From positions 496,001-560,000 of the forward strand of contig NZ_JAFIMU010000017.1 in assembly GCF_017302985.1 (NCBI RefSeq): a stretch of 64,000 nucleotides of DNA, written 5' to 3'. Source of the DNA: Corallococcus macrosporus (GTDB taxonomy: Bacteria; Myxococcota; Myxococcia; Myxococcales; Myxococcaceae). A program made the position numbers and the translations under genes. Position 1 is the stretch's first letter; each line of letters begins with the position of its first letter. The notes below the pieces were generated by a model that worked only from the letters and a program-made list of their open reading frames with translations, was not told where the DNA came from and ran no database searches. Positions 25,664-35,715 of the stretch are shown here, one piece after another.

Positions 25664-25905
25664 TGCGTCACCCGTTCGTCATCGCGGCGTTGGGCATCGC
25701 CGCGCTCTTCCTCGTGCTGCACCTGGGCGGAGGCCGCGAGTCCGTGGGCCTGCTGTCCGGGACCGTCGTGGGCGGTCCCTGGCAGATGGGCCTGGGCATC
25801 GTCTACGCGCTGGCCTGGTTCGGCACGGTGCTGGTGGCGCCGGTGCTCCTGTTGGCAGGGCTCGCGGACACCGCGCTCGGCCGCTTCCGCCGTGAGAAGA
25901 CCTGA
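25660..25905 (+). CDS. Small membrane protein
   Basis: This 81-aa protein has two predicted transmembrane helices (HPFVIAALGIAALFLVLHL; GIVYALAWFGTVLVAPVLLLAGL) and a basic tail. The ATG at 25660 overlaps the preceding stop (ATGA), so it is translationally coupled to the putative alpha/alpha-barrel protein and may act with it at the membrane. No family is recognised. Confidence 0.7.
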   Translation: MMRHPFVIAALGIAALFLVLHLGGGRESVGLLSGTVVGGPWQMGLGIVYALAWFGTVLVAPVLLLAGLADTALGRFRREKT

Positions 25906-25908
25906 GCC

Positions 25909-27189
25909 TCAGCGCCGGTACAGCGTGCCGCCCTTCATCACCAGCCGCACCTGCCGCACGGCGGCGATGTCCTGCGTGGGGTCGCCCTCCACGGCGACGA
26001 GGTCCGCGTAGAGCCCGGCCTTCACCTGCCCGATGCGGTCCTCCCAGTGCAACATGCGCGCGTTGCCGGAGGTGGCCGCCTGGAGCGCCTGCGCGGGCGT
26101 CACGCCGCTGGCCACCAGCAGCTCCAGCTCGCGCGCGTTCTCCCCGTGCGTGAAGACCCCCGAGTCCCCACCCACGCACAGCGGCACTCCCGCCGCCAGC
26201 GCGGCCTTGAGGCCCTCGCGCTTCTTCTTCGCGGACTCGGGCTCCGGATCCACGCCGCGCTTCCAGCCCCGGTACTGGAGCATGGCGTCGCCCGCCGCCA
26301 GCGTGGGGCACAGGAACACGCCCCGCTGCGCCATCAGCTTCCACACCTCCGGAGTGCCCGCGTCGCCATGCTCGATGCTCTCCGCACCGGCCAGCACCGC
26401 GCGCTTCATGCCCTCCGGCGTGCTGGCGTGCACGGCCACCGGACGCCCGCCGCTGCGAGCCGTCTCCACGATGAGCCGCATCTCCTCCTGGGAGAACGTG
26501 GGCAGCGCCTCACCCCGCGGGCCCCAGCGGTAGTCGCCGTAGACCTTGATCCAGTCCGCGCCGCGCCCCATCTGCCCGCGCACCACGCGCGTGAGTCCGT
26601 CCACGCCGTCCGCCTCCTCCGCGCCCTGCGGCACCGTCCATTCCGACGCGAAGCCCTTGGGGCCATAGCTGCCGGTGGCGACGATGGCGCGCGTGGTGAC
26701 GACCATGCGGGGGCCCGGGATGATGCCCTGGTCGATGGCCTGCTTGAGGCCCACGTCCGCGTCCCCCGCGCCCTCCGTGCCCAGGTCGCGCGTGGTGGTG
26801 AAGCCCGCCAGCAGCGCCGCCTTCGCGTGGTTCGTGGCCCTCGCCACGCGCAGCGCCAGGGACTCCTTGAGCACCTGGTCGTCCCACTTCGCCTCGTTGT
26901 ACGGATGCAGGAACAGGTGCGAGTGGCCCTCGATGAGCCCGGGCAGCAGCGTCGCGCCGGGCAGGTCGATGACCTCCGCGCCCTCCGGGGCCTTCACACC
27001 CTGCGCGGGCCCCGCGGAGACGATGCGCTCACCGGTGACGACCACCACCCAGCCCGCATGGGGCTTCGCGGTGGTGCCGTCGAAGACGCGTGCCGGGCGC
27101 AGCACGTAGGAACGGGCAGGGGCCTGGGCCCGCGCGGACGCGGAGCCGAGGACCATGGACAGGGCGGTGGCAAGGAGCAGGGCGCGCAT
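25909..27189 (-). CDS. Exported metal-dependent amidohydrolase
   Basis: This 426-aa protein has a signal peptide ([19 protein letters not shown]). The amidohydrolase TIM-barrel features are [13 protein letters not shown] with metal ligands His89 and His91, VAVHAS and SIEHGD with further His ligands, and GGDSG with the catalytic Asp. Close relatives are annotated as imidazolonepropionase-like or Xaa-Pro dipeptidase-like exported hydrolases. It probably cleaves cyclic amides or dipeptides in the periplasm or outside the cell. The ATG at 27189 is chosen because it starts a clean signal peptide. It converges with the small membrane protein gene, ending 3 bp from it. Confidence 0.92.
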   Translation of the reverse strand: MRALLLATALSMVLGSASARAQAPARSYVLRPARVFDGTTAKPHAGWVVVVTGERIVSAGPAQGVKAPEGAEVIDLPGATLLPGLIEGHSHLFLHPYNEAKWDDQVLKESLALRVARATNHAKAALLAGFTTTRDLGTEGAGDADVGLKQAIDQGIIPGPRMVVTTRAIVATGSYGPKGFASEWTVPQGAEEADGVDGLTRVVRGQMGRGADWIKVYGDYRWGPRGEALPTFSQEEMRLIVETARSGGRPVAVHASTPEGMKRAVLAGAESIEHGDAGTPEVWKLMAQRGVFLCPTLAAGDAMLQYRGWKRGVDPEPESAKKKREGLKAALAAGVPLCVGGDSGVFTHGENARELELLVASGVTPAQALQAATSGNARMLHWEDRIGQVKAGLYADLVAVEGDPTQDIAAVRQVRLVMKGGTLYRR

Positions 27190-27345
27190 GTGGGCGCACA
27201 GTCTGCTCGCGCCCCGCCGCCCGGGACCATCGGTTTGTAGGACAGGTCCCATGGAGTGCTTTTCTTCGCACGGGATGTCAGCCTGCGTGCATCCGTGCGT
27301 CGGGGGCCGGTCCTGAACGCCGCGTTGCTTCCCTGGGGACCTGAC

Positions 27346-28662
27346 TTGCATCGACTGATTGCACTCGCCGTGCTGCTGTGTGTCGCCTGTGGCGACAAGA
27401 CCGAACCGCCTCCCGAGCCCACCCCGGACGCGGGCACGGAAGTCCGCGAGGCGACCCTCATCGTCCACTCGGACTGGTGGAACCTCGAATCCACCTTCGG
27501 CGTCGTGAAGGGCATCACCGTCCTCCTGGGGGACGGCAGCCGCTTCCGCCAGCCCCTGGGCCGTGACGGCATCGCGCGCTTCGAGGACCCGGCCATCACC
27601 GGCCCGCAGGACATCACCGTCGTCATCGCGGGGGAGAACAAGGTGGTGGCCAGCACGACGCTGGCCATGGAGGGCAAGGAGGTGTGGATCCGCGCCGGCG
27701 TTGGCCTCCTGACGAGCGTCCCGTCCAGCCTGCAGGCCACGCTCACCGGCCGCGTGACGAACCTTCGCGGGAGTCCCGCGGAGCTGCGCGTGGTGGGCGA
27801 GGGCTTCCACAACCTGACGACCTACACGACGGTGGATGGAACCTTCCGCCTCGACGTCCTGGGCGCCAACCCCGGCAAGGTGGCGCTGTTCGTCCTTGGC
27901 AGCACCGGCGGGGTCCGGACCTACGGGCTGCTGCGGGACATCGCCGTGGGAGGGGCGCGGACCGTCAGCGACCTGGTCATCCCCATGGACCGCGTGATGG
28001 ACCAGCGGCTGCCCGTGGAGGTGACGAACGTGCAGCCCTATGAAGCCGTGAAGAGCGTCGTCGCCTTCCACAGGCTCGGCTCGACGCACTTGTGGAGCGC
28101 GGTCGGCACCGCGACCCCGCCCTTCGAGGTCCCGACCCTGGCCCGGACGCCGCCATTCGACACCGTGGAGCTCGTGCTGTCCGTGTCGGCGGGCGCCTAC
28201 GAGCGGGTCTCTTCCGGCTTTGTGGCCGCGACCACGCCGATGGTGGACGGAGGCCTCACCACCCTGGCCCTGCCGGCGCCCATGTCGCTCACCTCGCCCA
28301 CGCCGGGCACATTTGCCGCGCCCGGCTCGGCGCCTCGCTCCGGGCTGACCCTGGGCTGGAGCACGGACCCCGCCGCCCATGTCGTGACGGTGCGTCTGAC
28401 GCCCCTGCCGCTGGAGGGCGAGCCGAGGCTGCACTGGTACCTCACCGCGCCCGCGACGGTCAGCGGCTTCGCCCCCTTCACCCTGCCAGCGGAGGTTTCC
28501 GAGCTGCGGGAGCTGAGCGCGGGCCACTACCGCCTTGAGTGGAGCTCGCACTTCCTGGGAACGGGGCACGGCTACCCGGAGTTCCTCGCCCCGGCGCCTC
28601 CGCCGACAGGCCCGGACGCCTGGTTCACGAGCACCTACGGCAGCGTCATCCTCCAGGACTGA
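27346..28662 (+). CDS. Hypothetical lipoprotein with carboxypeptidase-regulatory-like strands
   Basis: This 438-aa predicted lipoprotein has signal [17 protein letters not shown] with the lipid-accepting Cys near residue 15, then a Pro/Glu linker. The body is beta-rich, and a segment [19 protein letters not shown] ... [13 protein letters not shown] resembles carboxypeptidase regulatory-like repeats. No catalytic motif is visible. The start is inferred as TTG at 27346, because it begins the signal peptide and follows GGGGACC; a TTG at 27325 is also in frame. It is divergent from the amidohydrolase gene. A surface location is likely. Confidence 0.75.
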   Translation: MHRLIALAVLLCVACGDKTEPPPEPTPDAGTEVREATLIVHSDWWNLESTFGVVKGITVLLGDGSRFRQPLGRDGIARFEDPAITGPQDITVVIAGENKVVASTTLAMEGKEVWIRAGVGLLTSVPSSLQATLTGRVTNLRGSPAELRVVGEGFHNLTTYTTVDGTFRLDVLGANPGKVALFVLGSTGGVRTYGLLRDIAVGGARTVSDLVIPMDRVMDQRLPVEVTNVQPYEAVKSVVAFHRLGSTHLWSAVGTATPPFEVPTLARTPPFDTVELVLSVSAGAYERVSSGFVAATTPMVDGGLTTLALPAPMSLTSPTPGTFAAPGSAPRSGLTLGWSTDPAAHVVTVRLTPLPLEGEPRLHWYLTAPATVSGFAPFTLPAEVSELRELSAGHYRLEWSSHFLGTGHGYPEFLAPAPPPTGPDAWFTSTYGSVILQD

Positions 28663-28700
28663 GGCACCCTTCGCCTTCCGCGTGCTGGTGCCGCTTCGCG

Positions 28701-30641
28701 CTACGGCGCCAGCGCGCGGAACACCTTGGTGTCGCCGTCGTAGTTGCCCGGGTTCCAGTACACCTTGTCCGCGCCGTCCCGGCCGTCGATGTCCGCGAAG
28801 AAGAAGCCGGTGTTCTCCGAGTTGCTGAAGCCGGTGTTGTCCATCACCGGGCTGCCCGCGAAGTTTGTGCCGGTGCTGGGGTACACCTGCATGCGGCCCT
28901 CGCGGAAGCCCGGCCGCCAGAAGACCTTGTCCGCCTTGCCGTCGCCGTCCACGTCCGCGAAGTAGAAGCGGGACGTGTCCACGCCGCTGGTGCCCGCCTC
29001 GTGCAGGAAGAACAGCGCGAAGGCCCCCGCGCCGGTGGAGCGGTACACGCGCGTGCGGCCCCCTTCCTGGTCGGGGTTCCACAGCACGCGGTCCGCCTTG
29101 CCGTCGCCGTCCACGTCCGCGAAGTACACGCGCGTATTGCCGCTGGTGTTCGCTCCCGTGGTGCTCGTCACCGCGGCGCCGAAGGACACCGTGCCGTTGC
29201 ACTTCGATACGAAGGTGTCGAAGGCGCCGGACTTCTGCGTCGGGTTCCAGCGCACCATGTCCGCGCAACCATCCCCGGTGACGTCCGCGAAGAAGAAGCG
29301 CGTGGCGTCGCTCGTGCTGGCCGCCTGCGTGACGTCCACGCGGCTGTTGAAGGTGCCGTCGCACTTCGCGGGGTAGATGCGCACCTCGCCGTCACCCAGG
29401 GTGGGCCGCCAGAGGACCTTGTCCGCGCAGCCGTCGCCGGTGACGTCGGAGAAGAAGAAGCGCGTGGTGGCGACACCGCTCGTCGCGCCCGTGTTCTTCA
29501 CCGCCGCCTCGAAGCCGCCGTCGCACTTCGACTTCGCCACCCACGTCTCGCCCTCGCCCACCGCGGAGTTCCAACTGATGCGGTCCGCGCAGCCATCCCC
29601 CGTGACGTCCGCGAAGAACAGCTGCGTGCCCGTGGACGTGCCGCTGGGCGTGGGGGAGAGGGTGGAGCCCGCGGAGAAGAGGGTGGGGCGGATGGTGGCG
29701 AGCACCGGGTAGTGGTCCGACGGGGAGAGGCCGTCGACTTCCGTCCGGTCGATGGCGGGCGCGGACGAAGTGAGCGCGCCGCCGTTGTGGAAGATGTAGT
29801 CCAGCCGGTTGTACTTCGTGGACGTGGAGCCATTCCACGCGTTGTTGAACGTGGCGTCGTCCAGCCCCGTCACGCCGTCGAAGCGCGCGGTGCGGAACAG
29901 CCGGGCCCCGGCCTCCAGGTTCGCGATGGTGGCCTCTCCCGGCGTGGACTGGCCCTGCGCGTCGGCGTTGAAGTCCCCCATGGCGATGACCGGCAGCCCG
30001 CCGGGCTTCGAGGCGAGGAACGACGCCATCTGCTCCGCTTCCTTGAGCCGCCCCAGCGAGCACTCGGCCGCGTAGGCGAAGTGCGTGTTGGCCACGAAGT
30101 ACACCTGGCCCGACGTCAGGTCGCGCAGGCCCACCCAGGAGATCTTCTTTCCTTCCGCGTGGCTGAAGCACGTGGCGGTGGAGGCGTAGGGATTCACGAG
30201 CGCCTCGTTGCCCTGGCCCACCTCGGAGGCGATCTCGAAGCGGCTCTTCTTGAAGAAGATGAGCTTCGGGCTGCCACCGCCCGGGTTGTGGACGCCGTAG
30301 GGCTTGTCCGTGCCCGTCAGCCCCGCGATGAGGTCCGCGGGGATGCTGGGCCCACCCGAGGGCGCCTGGGCCTCCTGCACGCCGACGATGTCCGCGTTGT
30401 TCGCGAGGATGCGCTGGAGGACCGCCGCCTTGCGGTTGGGCCACGCGCGCACGCCCGTGTCCAGCGGACCCCGCACGTTGTACGTCATCACCCGGAACGC
30501 CTTGTGGCCCGTCGCCGCCAGCGCCCGCGACTGTCCGAGCAACACCTCACTGGAGGGCGGCTCCCCTCCCTCCGGCCCGCAGGCCAGCAGCAGCGCGGTG
30601 GACACCGAGGACAGCGCGAGACGCAGACGAAAGCTTCGCAT
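28701..30641 (-). CDS. Lipoprotein with endonuclease/exonuclease/phosphatase domain and six VCBS-type repeats
   Basis: This 646-aa protein has lipobox LLLAC with Cys21. Residues about 48-325 form an EEP-fold hydrolase with the whole catalytic set: TYNVR (Asn55), GVQEAQ (Glu90), ANTHFA, GDFNAD, RLDYIF and PSDHYPV. Substrates in this superfamily include DNA, RNA, phosphoinositides and sphingomyelin. Residues about 335-646 contain six repeats with D-(V/I)-x-G-D/R-G-x-A-D calcium-binding loops followed by VxWxP, a VCBS/FG-GAP-like propeller. A surface-anchored nuclease or lipid phosphodiesterase used on prey is plausible but inferred. The ATG at 30641 has no ribosome binding site and is probably leaderless. 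Confidence 0.93.
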   Translation of the reverse strand: MRSFRLRLALSSVSTALLLACGPEGGEPPSSEVLLGQSRALAATGHKAFRVMTYNVRGPLDTGVRAWPNRKAAVLQRILANNADIVGVQEAQAPSGGPSIPADLIAGLTGTDKPYGVHNPGGGSPKLIFFKKSRFEIASEVGQGNEALVNPYASTATCFSHAEGKKISWVGLRDLTSGQVYFVANTHFAYAAECSLGRLKEAEQMASFLASKPGGLPVIAMGDFNADAQGQSTPGEATIANLEAGARLFRTARFDGVTGLDDATFNNAWNGSTSTKYNRLDYIFHNGGALTSSAPAIDRTEVDGLSPSDHYPVLATIRPTLFSAGSTLSPTPSGTSTGTQLFFADVTGDGCADRISWNSAVGEGETWVAKSKCDGGFEAAVKNTGATSGVATTRFFFSDVTGDGCADKVLWRPTLGDGEVRIYPAKCDGTFNSRVDVTQAASTSDATRFFFADVTGDGCADMVRWNPTQKSGAFDTFVSKCNGTVSFGAAVTSTTGANTSGNTRVYFADVDGDGKADRVLWNPDQEGGRTRVYRSTGAGAFALFFLHEAGTSGVDTSRFYFADVDGDGKADKVFWRPGFREGRMQVYPSTGTNFAGSPVMDNTGFSNSENTGFFFADIDGRDGADKVYWNPGNYDGDTKVFRALAP

Positions 30642-30648
30642 GATTGCG

Positions 30649-30679
30649 ATTATACACGTAAAACGAGAAATAACATCAA
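30649..30679 (-). promoter_or_regulatory. Sigma-70-like promoter, probable leaderless transcript
   Basis: On the minus strand, TATAAT (30654-30649) is a perfect -10 element. TTGATG (30679-30674) is a weaker -35, 19 bp away. The -10 ends seven bases before the ATG at 30641, so the mRNA would begin at or next to the start codon. The segment is strikingly AT-rich for this genome. Confidence 0.55.
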
Positions 30680-30782
30680 ATCCTTATCCGTGTGAGAGTT
30701 CGCCGGAATGTCTCACGGCGGACGCAGGACCGCGCCCGGCGTGGATGCCGGACGCGGCCTGGGGACTGACTGCGATTGCGTG

Positions 30783-32414
30783 CTACTGGCGCACGACGCG
30801 CTTGAGCTTGAAGGGCGAGGGAGACTCGCTCATCGTGTAATAGGCCGTGCCGGTCGGGTCGTACTCGATGGCCTCGCCCTGGCCCTCCACGGTGTCCGTC
30901 AGGGAGACGGGCGTGGCGGCGAAGGCGGTCTCGAAGCCAGCGCCGGTGGCGGCGCGGAACTCATACACCTTGCGGTAGGTGCGCAGGATGAAGCGGTTGG
31001 CGCACGGGTGGATGGCGCCGGACGTGGCCGCGCCGTAGTTGGTGTCCGTGGTGGTGGGCAGCTGCAGGTTGGCCACGAACACGAGCGTGCTCATGGTGCC
31101 CGGCGCGGGCAGCGGCTGGGGGAACTTGTAGACCTTGCTCGCGCCCGCGTAGGACTTGGTGACGATGTAGATGTCGCCCGTGGTGGGGTGGACCATGAGG
31201 GTCTCCGCGTCCTTGGGCGTGTCCGGGTACTGGAACGGGAAGGCCTCGGCGGTGAGGTTGCCGCTCGTCTGGCCCGCGCCGATGTTGGGCTCCGGGATGC
31301 GGTAGACGGCGAAGGTGGACGGCGGCGTGGGGAAGTTGGCGCTCGCGCGGCCGATGTCGCCCATGTAGATGCACTGGCCGGCGGGGCACGGGCCGCTGGC
31401 GACGTCCTCCCAGTCCGCGGGCGTCACGTTGGACACGTTGAAGGTGCCCTTCGTGCTCGCGTCCGCGGTGCTGATGGCGACGATGGCGGTGGTGTCCTCG
31501 TTGTGCGCGTAGATGACGCCCGGGGTGAGGCGGCTGGCGGCCAGGCCGGACGGCTCCACCAGCGCGGTGGCCGTCACGGTGCCCTGCGTGGTGTACGCGG
31601 TGGAGAACGTGTCCCCCACGGTGCAGGACACGGGGGCGTTGGCCGCGCGCAGCGCGACGACCTGCGCGATGTTCGTCTCCGCGTAGGGGGACGAGCCGTT
31701 GAACGAGCCCTGCGCGCCCGCGGCGCCCAGATCCTTGTGGGCCACGTCGTAGATGACGCCGGTGGACGAGGACACGAGACAGGTGTCCACGGGCTCGGTG
31801 AAGCCGGTGGGCGGGACGATGGGGCTCGCCGGGCACGCGGCGCCGGTCCACAGCTGCGAGCCGAACCACACCGCGACGCCGTTGGCGGTGTTGGTGGTGA
31901 GCGCGGGCGTGTTGAAGCTGGCGGTGAGGCCGTTCTTCTGACCCGTCTGCGCATCGATGGGGTTGGCCGTGTCCACGCCGGAGAACGCGGAGATGCTGCC
32001 GGCCATGTAGCTGGCGATGTCGATGTTGAACGCGTACGAGGCCGGCTCGGAGGCGGTGGCCACCTTGTAGAAGACCCACGCCTTGATCTGCGACGCGCTC
32101 TGGTCCGAGCGCAGCAGCGTCCAGCCCGCGGGCGGCGTCGCCACCGCGGCCACGTTGTTGCGGTTGATGATGCGCGCGAGCAGCACGTCACCCGCCGCCG
32201 TGCCCGTGGGCTTCGCGATGCTCAGCGACGTGCGCGTGCTGCCGCCCGCCGTGGCGCTGCTCCGGTACGCGATGGTGGACACCGCCTGCCGGGCGGAAGC
32301 GACCTCCTGCTCGGGGAGGGACGGGGCGTCCGCGTCCAGCGGCCCGCATCCCGCGAGCGCGAACAGCGACACCGAGCACAGCATGCGTGAAACATTCCGG
32401 TTGAAGAACGTCAA
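30783..32414 (-). CDS. Lipoprotein with an N-terminal beta domain and a C-terminal propeller-like region
   Basis: This 543-aa predicted lipoprotein has signal LCSVSLFALAGC. Residues about 37-230 form a beta-sandwich-like domain (AAGDVLLARIINRNN, TPPAGWTLLRSD, SYMAGSISAFSGVD) often found in large exported bacterial proteins. Residues about 275-543 look like a beta-propeller (PSGLAASRLTPGVIYAHNED, WEDVASGPC ... CIYMGDIGRA, DAETLMVHPTTGDIYIVTK). TTG at 32414 is taken as the start because AGGAG sits five bases before it; the ATG at 32384 has no such site. Ligand and role are unknown. Confidence 0.8.
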   Translation of the reverse strand: MTFFNRNVSRMLCSVSLFALAGCGPLDADAPSLPEQEVASARQAVSTIAYRSSATAGGSTRTSLSIAKPTGTAAGDVLLARIINRNNVAAVATPPAGWTLLRSDQSASQIKAWVFYKVATASEPASYAFNIDIASYMAGSISAFSGVDTANPIDAQTGQKNGLTASFNTPALTTNTANGVAVWFGSQLWTGAACPASPIVPPTGFTEPVDTCLVSSSTGVIYDVAHKDLGAAGAQGSFNGSSPYAETNIAQVVALRAANAPVSCTVGDTFSTAYTTQGTVTATALVEPSGLAASRLTPGVIYAHNEDTTAIVAISTADASTKGTFNVSNVTPADWEDVASGPCPAGQCIYMGDIGRASANFPTPPSTFAVYRIPEPNIGAGQTSGNLTAEAFPFQYPDTPKDAETLMVHPTTGDIYIVTKSYAGASKVYKFPQPLPAPGTMSTLVFVANLQLPTTTDTNYGAATSGAIHPCANRFILRTYRKVYEFRAATGAGFETAFAATPVSLTDTVEGQGEAIEYDPTGTAYYTMSESPSPFKLKRVVRQ

Positions 32415-32576
32415 GGTTGCTCCTGCGAGGGGGATGAAGCGAGTACGGCAGGAGGTTGTCGGCGGGACGCGGAAAGTGTTGCGGACCCCGCGCGCGGACG
32501 GTCCATGCGTTGGTTGTGATTGCAAACTTCCGCGAGCGGCCTTTCCTTGCGTGCGCGGGTGTGGAAGAGGGTGGGC

Positions 32577-33167
32577 ATGAAGCGCCACGCGCCCGCCACC
32601 GAACGCAATCGTGAACCATTGCTCGCCGTCCTCCGGGAGGTGCTGCCCCCGTCGGGCACGCTGCTGGAGGTGGCGAGCGGTACGGGCCAGCACGCGGCCT
32701 TCTTCGCGCGGGCCTTCCCGGGGCTGACCTGGCAGCCGACGGACGGGGACGCGGCGGCGCTGGAGAGCATCGACGCGTGGCGTGCGGAGGAGGGGCTGCC
32801 CAACGTGCTGCCTGCCCGCCTGCTGGATGCGAGCTCGGACACGTGGCCGGTGGCGCACGCGGACGCCATGCTCTGCGTGAACATGATCCACATCGCGCCG
32901 TGGTCGGCCTGCCAGGGCTTGATGCGGGGCGCGGCGCGGGTGCTGCGGCCGGGCGGACGGCTGGTGCTGTACGGGCCCTACTTCGTGGAGGGGAAGGAGA
33001 CCGCGCCAGGCAACCTCGCGTTCGACGAATCGCTCCGGGCGCGCGACCCGGCGTGGGGCGTGCGCGAGCTGGGCGCGGTGACCGCCGAGGCCGCGCGCCA
33101 CGGGCTCCAGCGCGAGCGCGTGGTGGAGATGCCCAGCAACAACCTCACGGTGGTGTTCAGCCGCTAG
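32577..33167 (+). CDS. DUF938-family SAM-dependent methyltransferase-like protein
   Basis: This 196-aa protein begins RHAPATERNREPLLAVL and has a SAM-binding motif LLEVASGTGQHAAFFA. DAMLCVNMIHIAPWSA and GPYFVEGKETAPGNLAFDESLRARDP are characteristic of the DUF938 family. The family has a Rossmann methyltransferase fold, but the substrate is not established. The ATG at 32577 follows GAGGGTGGGC. It ends at a strong hairpin facing a convergent lipoprotein gene. Confidence 0.9.
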   Translation: MKRHAPATERNREPLLAVLREVLPPSGTLLEVASGTGQHAAFFARAFPGLTWQPTDGDAAALESIDAWRAEEGLPNVLPARLLDASSDTWPVAHADAMLCVNMIHIAPWSACQGLMRGAARVLRPGGRLVLYGPYFVEGKETAPGNLAFDESLRARDPAWGVRELGAVTAEAARHGLQRERVVEMPSNNLTVVFSR

Positions 33168-33173
33168 GGCTTC

Positions 33174-33204
33174 CGCCGGGACGGTGCCCGCCGCCGTCCC
33201 GGCG
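33174..33204. terminator. Bidirectional terminator hairpin
   Basis: A perfect 11-bp stem, CGCCGGGACGG pairing with CCGTCCCGGCG across a 9-nt loop, lies between the convergent genes ending at 33167 and 33217. No T-run follows. Confidence 0.7.
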
Positions 33205-33216
33205 TCTGGCACGTGG

Positions 33217-33795
33217 CTACATGCCGGGGCAGTGGCCGCCCTTCATCTGACGGGCCGTCTCATGGACCTCGTCGATGAGCTGGCGCTTCTGCATCTGGTC
33301 CTGGGCGGAGTAGGTGATGGTGATGCCCTGCGGCGTGTCGGTCGCGATGGCCTTGGAGGGGACGGTGGGCGCTCCGGCCGAGCCCTGGCCGCCGCCGCCA
33401 CCGGTGCCGCTCTCGTCACTGCCGTCCTGGACCTCCATGGAGGTGTCGCCCAGGTCCTCCTCCTGTGCCAGGTCCATGGCGGTCTCGGAGCTGGTGCGCC
33501 GGCCCTGCTCGTCCAGCATCCGCCGCGCGCGCGTCTGGAGGTCGGCCACCTGGGCGGGGTCGGACGTGGTGAACATGAGCGCCACGCCGTCCGACGTGTC
33601 CTGCGTCTGGACCTGCGTGCCCGGCACCGACATGGGGCAGCGTTGATCCGTCGAGGCCGGCATCGCGGCGGACTGGGCGGAGCCGGGCAGTGGGTGCTTC
33701 GACTCCTCCTTGTGCATTCCCTTCTTGGAGCAACCGGCGGAGAAACAAAGCGCCGCGGCCGCGGCGAGCGTCAATGGCAGTCGAAACATGGGCAT
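33217..33795 (-). CDS. Hypothetical lipoprotein
   Basis: This 192-aa predicted lipoprotein has signal MPMFRLPLTLAAAAALCFSAGC followed by SKKG. The mature part is hydrophilic, with an acidic Ser/Gly-rich linker (about residues 128-150) between two short regions. One holds VALMFTTSDPAQVADLQTRARRM and the other ITITYSAQDQMQKRQLIDEVHETARQM; the similarity in pattern suggests a divergent duplicated strand-helix unit. The ATG at 33795 follows GAGGAGGCACACC. Function is unknown. Confidence 0.8.
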   Translation of the reverse strand: MPMFRLPLTLAAAAALCFSAGCSKKGMHKEESKHPLPGSAQSAAMPASTDQRCPMSVPGTQVQTQDTSDGVALMFTTSDPAQVADLQTRARRMLDEQGRRTSSETAMDLAQEEDLGDTSMEVQDGSDESGTGGGGGQGSAGAPTVPSKAIATDTPQGITITYSAQDQMQKRQLIDEVHETARQMKGGHCPGM

Positions 33796-33927
33796 GGTGT
33801 GCCTCCTCGTGCGGCAAGGTGCGGAGGTGATTCCCGCTTCGCAACGCGCCCTCTCCGCCGCGATGCCTGAAGGCCCCACCCCCTGGATGGAGGCCTTCAT
33901 CGTGGAGCCGACACGCCGGTGCGCGGC

Positions 33928-35715
33928 TCACCACACGGCTTCGAGCTGGAGCATCACGCCGTGCTTCTCGTAGTTGCCGTTCGTGGCGTCGTACGCGTGG
34001 CAGAGGTGCGCCGAGCCCTCGCAGGCCGCGGCGTCGTCGTCCGCCAGGCGCGTGTCGATGTTGGAGCGGTTCACCAGCAATTCGTAGCGCGCGGTGAGCC
34101 GCAGGCGGGTCGACAGCCGGGTGCTCACGGTAGGGCTCAGCACGAAGCGTGTGTCGTGGCGGCGGCGGGCGTTCCACGTCTCGGTGTCGCCACCGGCCGT
34201 CACGACGCGCAGCGAGTGCTCCTCCAGGTAGCGGCGCCACTCCACGTCCGCGTCCAGGGTGGCGGTGAGCCAGGGCAGGGGTCGCCACCGGCCGGAGGCG
34301 CCCACGGCGTGGCTCGCGAAGCCGAATGGAATGACATACGTCTGTGATGCGAGGGTGGGGTCCTCGCTGGTGAAGGACTGCTCCAGCGTGCCGATGCGGT
34401 CCTGCCGGTAGCGGTACCACGCCGTGACGTTCGCGATGCCCAGGCGCCATTCCTGCGACAGCGTCGCGTCCAGGCGCGGGCCGGTGAGGTAGGCGAACTC
34501 CTCGCCGAGCCCGTCCTTGCCGGCGGCGCCCAGGTCCAGCCGCGTGGTGGTGTGTTCGGTTTCATCCCAGGCGAGCCAGGCGTTGGCGTTCACGGAGGCC
34601 TGGAGCCCCCGGAAGTCCGCCAGGCCGGTGAAGAAGATGTCTCCCCCCGCGAGCAGTCCCACGCGCACCCGTCGCGCGGCCTCCCACTCCACGGCCGCCG
34701 TCGCGCGGTGCAACTGGAGCGAGTAGTCCCGCACGGAGGACTCGGAGTAGGCGCGCTGGCTGCCGCCGTAGGACAGGGCCGCGAAGAGCCTGTCGGACAG
34801 GCGGAGGCGCGCGATGACGCCCACGCTGGCCTCGGCGAAGGCGCTCGAGGTCACCACGTCCGCGTTCGCGCCGGACACGTCGCGGGCCGCGACGCCCACC
34901 TGGAGCACGTTGCTGTCGAAGCCCGGCCCCACGCTGGCGGAAGCCCAGACGCCCGGGCCGCTGGAGCGCAGGCCGTAGGAGAGCAGGTCCAGGTACTGGT
35001 GCGCCGTCTTGCGGTCGAGCGGGCTCAGCGTCAGCGCGAGCGCCGCCGTGAGGTCTTCACGGGCCGCCGTGCGCGAGCCCAGGCGCCAGGCGGACGCGCC
35101 CGCCATGAGCCGGGCCCTGCCGGAGTCGGGCTGCTGCGTCGCCGCGCGTAGGAAGTGCGCACGGGCCTCGTCGAAGCGGCCGGCGTCGAAGGAAGCGAGT
35201 CCCTGGCGGTAGGCCTCATCCCCGTCGTTCGTGGCGGGCCTGATCAGCGCACGCAGTTCCTCCACCTGGAGGGCTTCTTCCTTGGATGCGCCCGGAGCAG
35301 CGCGATCCGCCCATTGCGACGCGCGGTCCAGGGCACCCGCATCGAACGCGGCGAAGCCCGCGTTGATCCACGCCGCACGGGCAAGCGGGGCCCCTTCACG
35401 GACGCGAGCGAAGGCCTCCTCCGCTTCCACGAAGCGCCCCAGTGCATAGAGACAAGCGCCCCGGTTGAAGTTCCAGGCATCGGGCTCCGGAGCATCCGGC
35501 GCGAGTCCCGCCGCATCCAGGGCCTCGAGCGCCTCAGCGGGGCGGCCGGTGCGGAATCGCGCCAGACCCACGAGGTACAGCGAGGCGCCGGACGGCGGGG
35601 CCTGGAGCGCCAGTTGTTCGGCCTCCGAGTACCGGCCCGCCGCGAAGGACTCGCGCGCGTCCGTCAACGGCTCCCCGGCCGCGAGTGCCACCAGGAGCAG
35701 CAGGCCCGTCCACAC
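33928..35715 (-). CDS. Outer-membrane protein with TPR-like N-terminus and beta-barrel C-terminus
   Basis: This 595-aa protein has a short signal peptide (LLLLVALAAGE). Residues about 18-245 have tetratricopeptide-like helices (AAGRYSEAEQLAL, ALGRFVEAEEAFARV, DAGRFDEARAHFLRA). From about residue 265 to the end, alternating amphipathic strands and a terminal aromatic residue (LQLEAVW) indicate an outer-membrane beta-barrel. The start is a GTG at 35715 after CAGGG. Such architectures appear in export or assembly proteins, but no specific partner is encoded next to it. Its upstream side is the 1.1-kb palindrome-array region. Confidence 0.82.
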   Translation of the reverse strand: MWTGLLLLVALAAGEPLTDARESFAAGRYSEAEQLALQAPPSGASLYLVGLARFRTGRPAEALEALDAAGLAPDAPEPDAWNFNRGACLYALGRFVEAEEAFARVREGAPLARAAWINAGFAAFDAGALDRASQWADRAAPGASKEEALQVEELRALIRPATNDGDEAYRQGLASFDAGRFDEARAHFLRAATQQPDSGRARLMAGASAWRLGSRTAAREDLTAALALTLSPLDRKTAHQYLDLLSYGLRSSGPGVWASASVGPGFDSNVLQVGVAARDVSGANADVVTSSAFAEASVGVIARLRLSDRLFAALSYGGSQRAYSESSVRDYSLQLHRATAAVEWEAARRVRVGLLAGGDIFFTGLADFRGLQASVNANAWLAWDETEHTTTRLDLGAAGKDGLGEEFAYLTGPRLDATLSQEWRLGIANVTAWYRYRQDRIGTLEQSFTSEDPTLASQTYVIPFGFASHAVGASGRWRPLPWLTATLDADVEWRRYLEEHSLRVVTAGGDTETWNARRRHDTRFVLSPTVSTRLSTRLRLTARYELLVNRSNIDTRLADDDAAACEGSAHLCHAYDATNGNYEKHGVMLQLEAVW

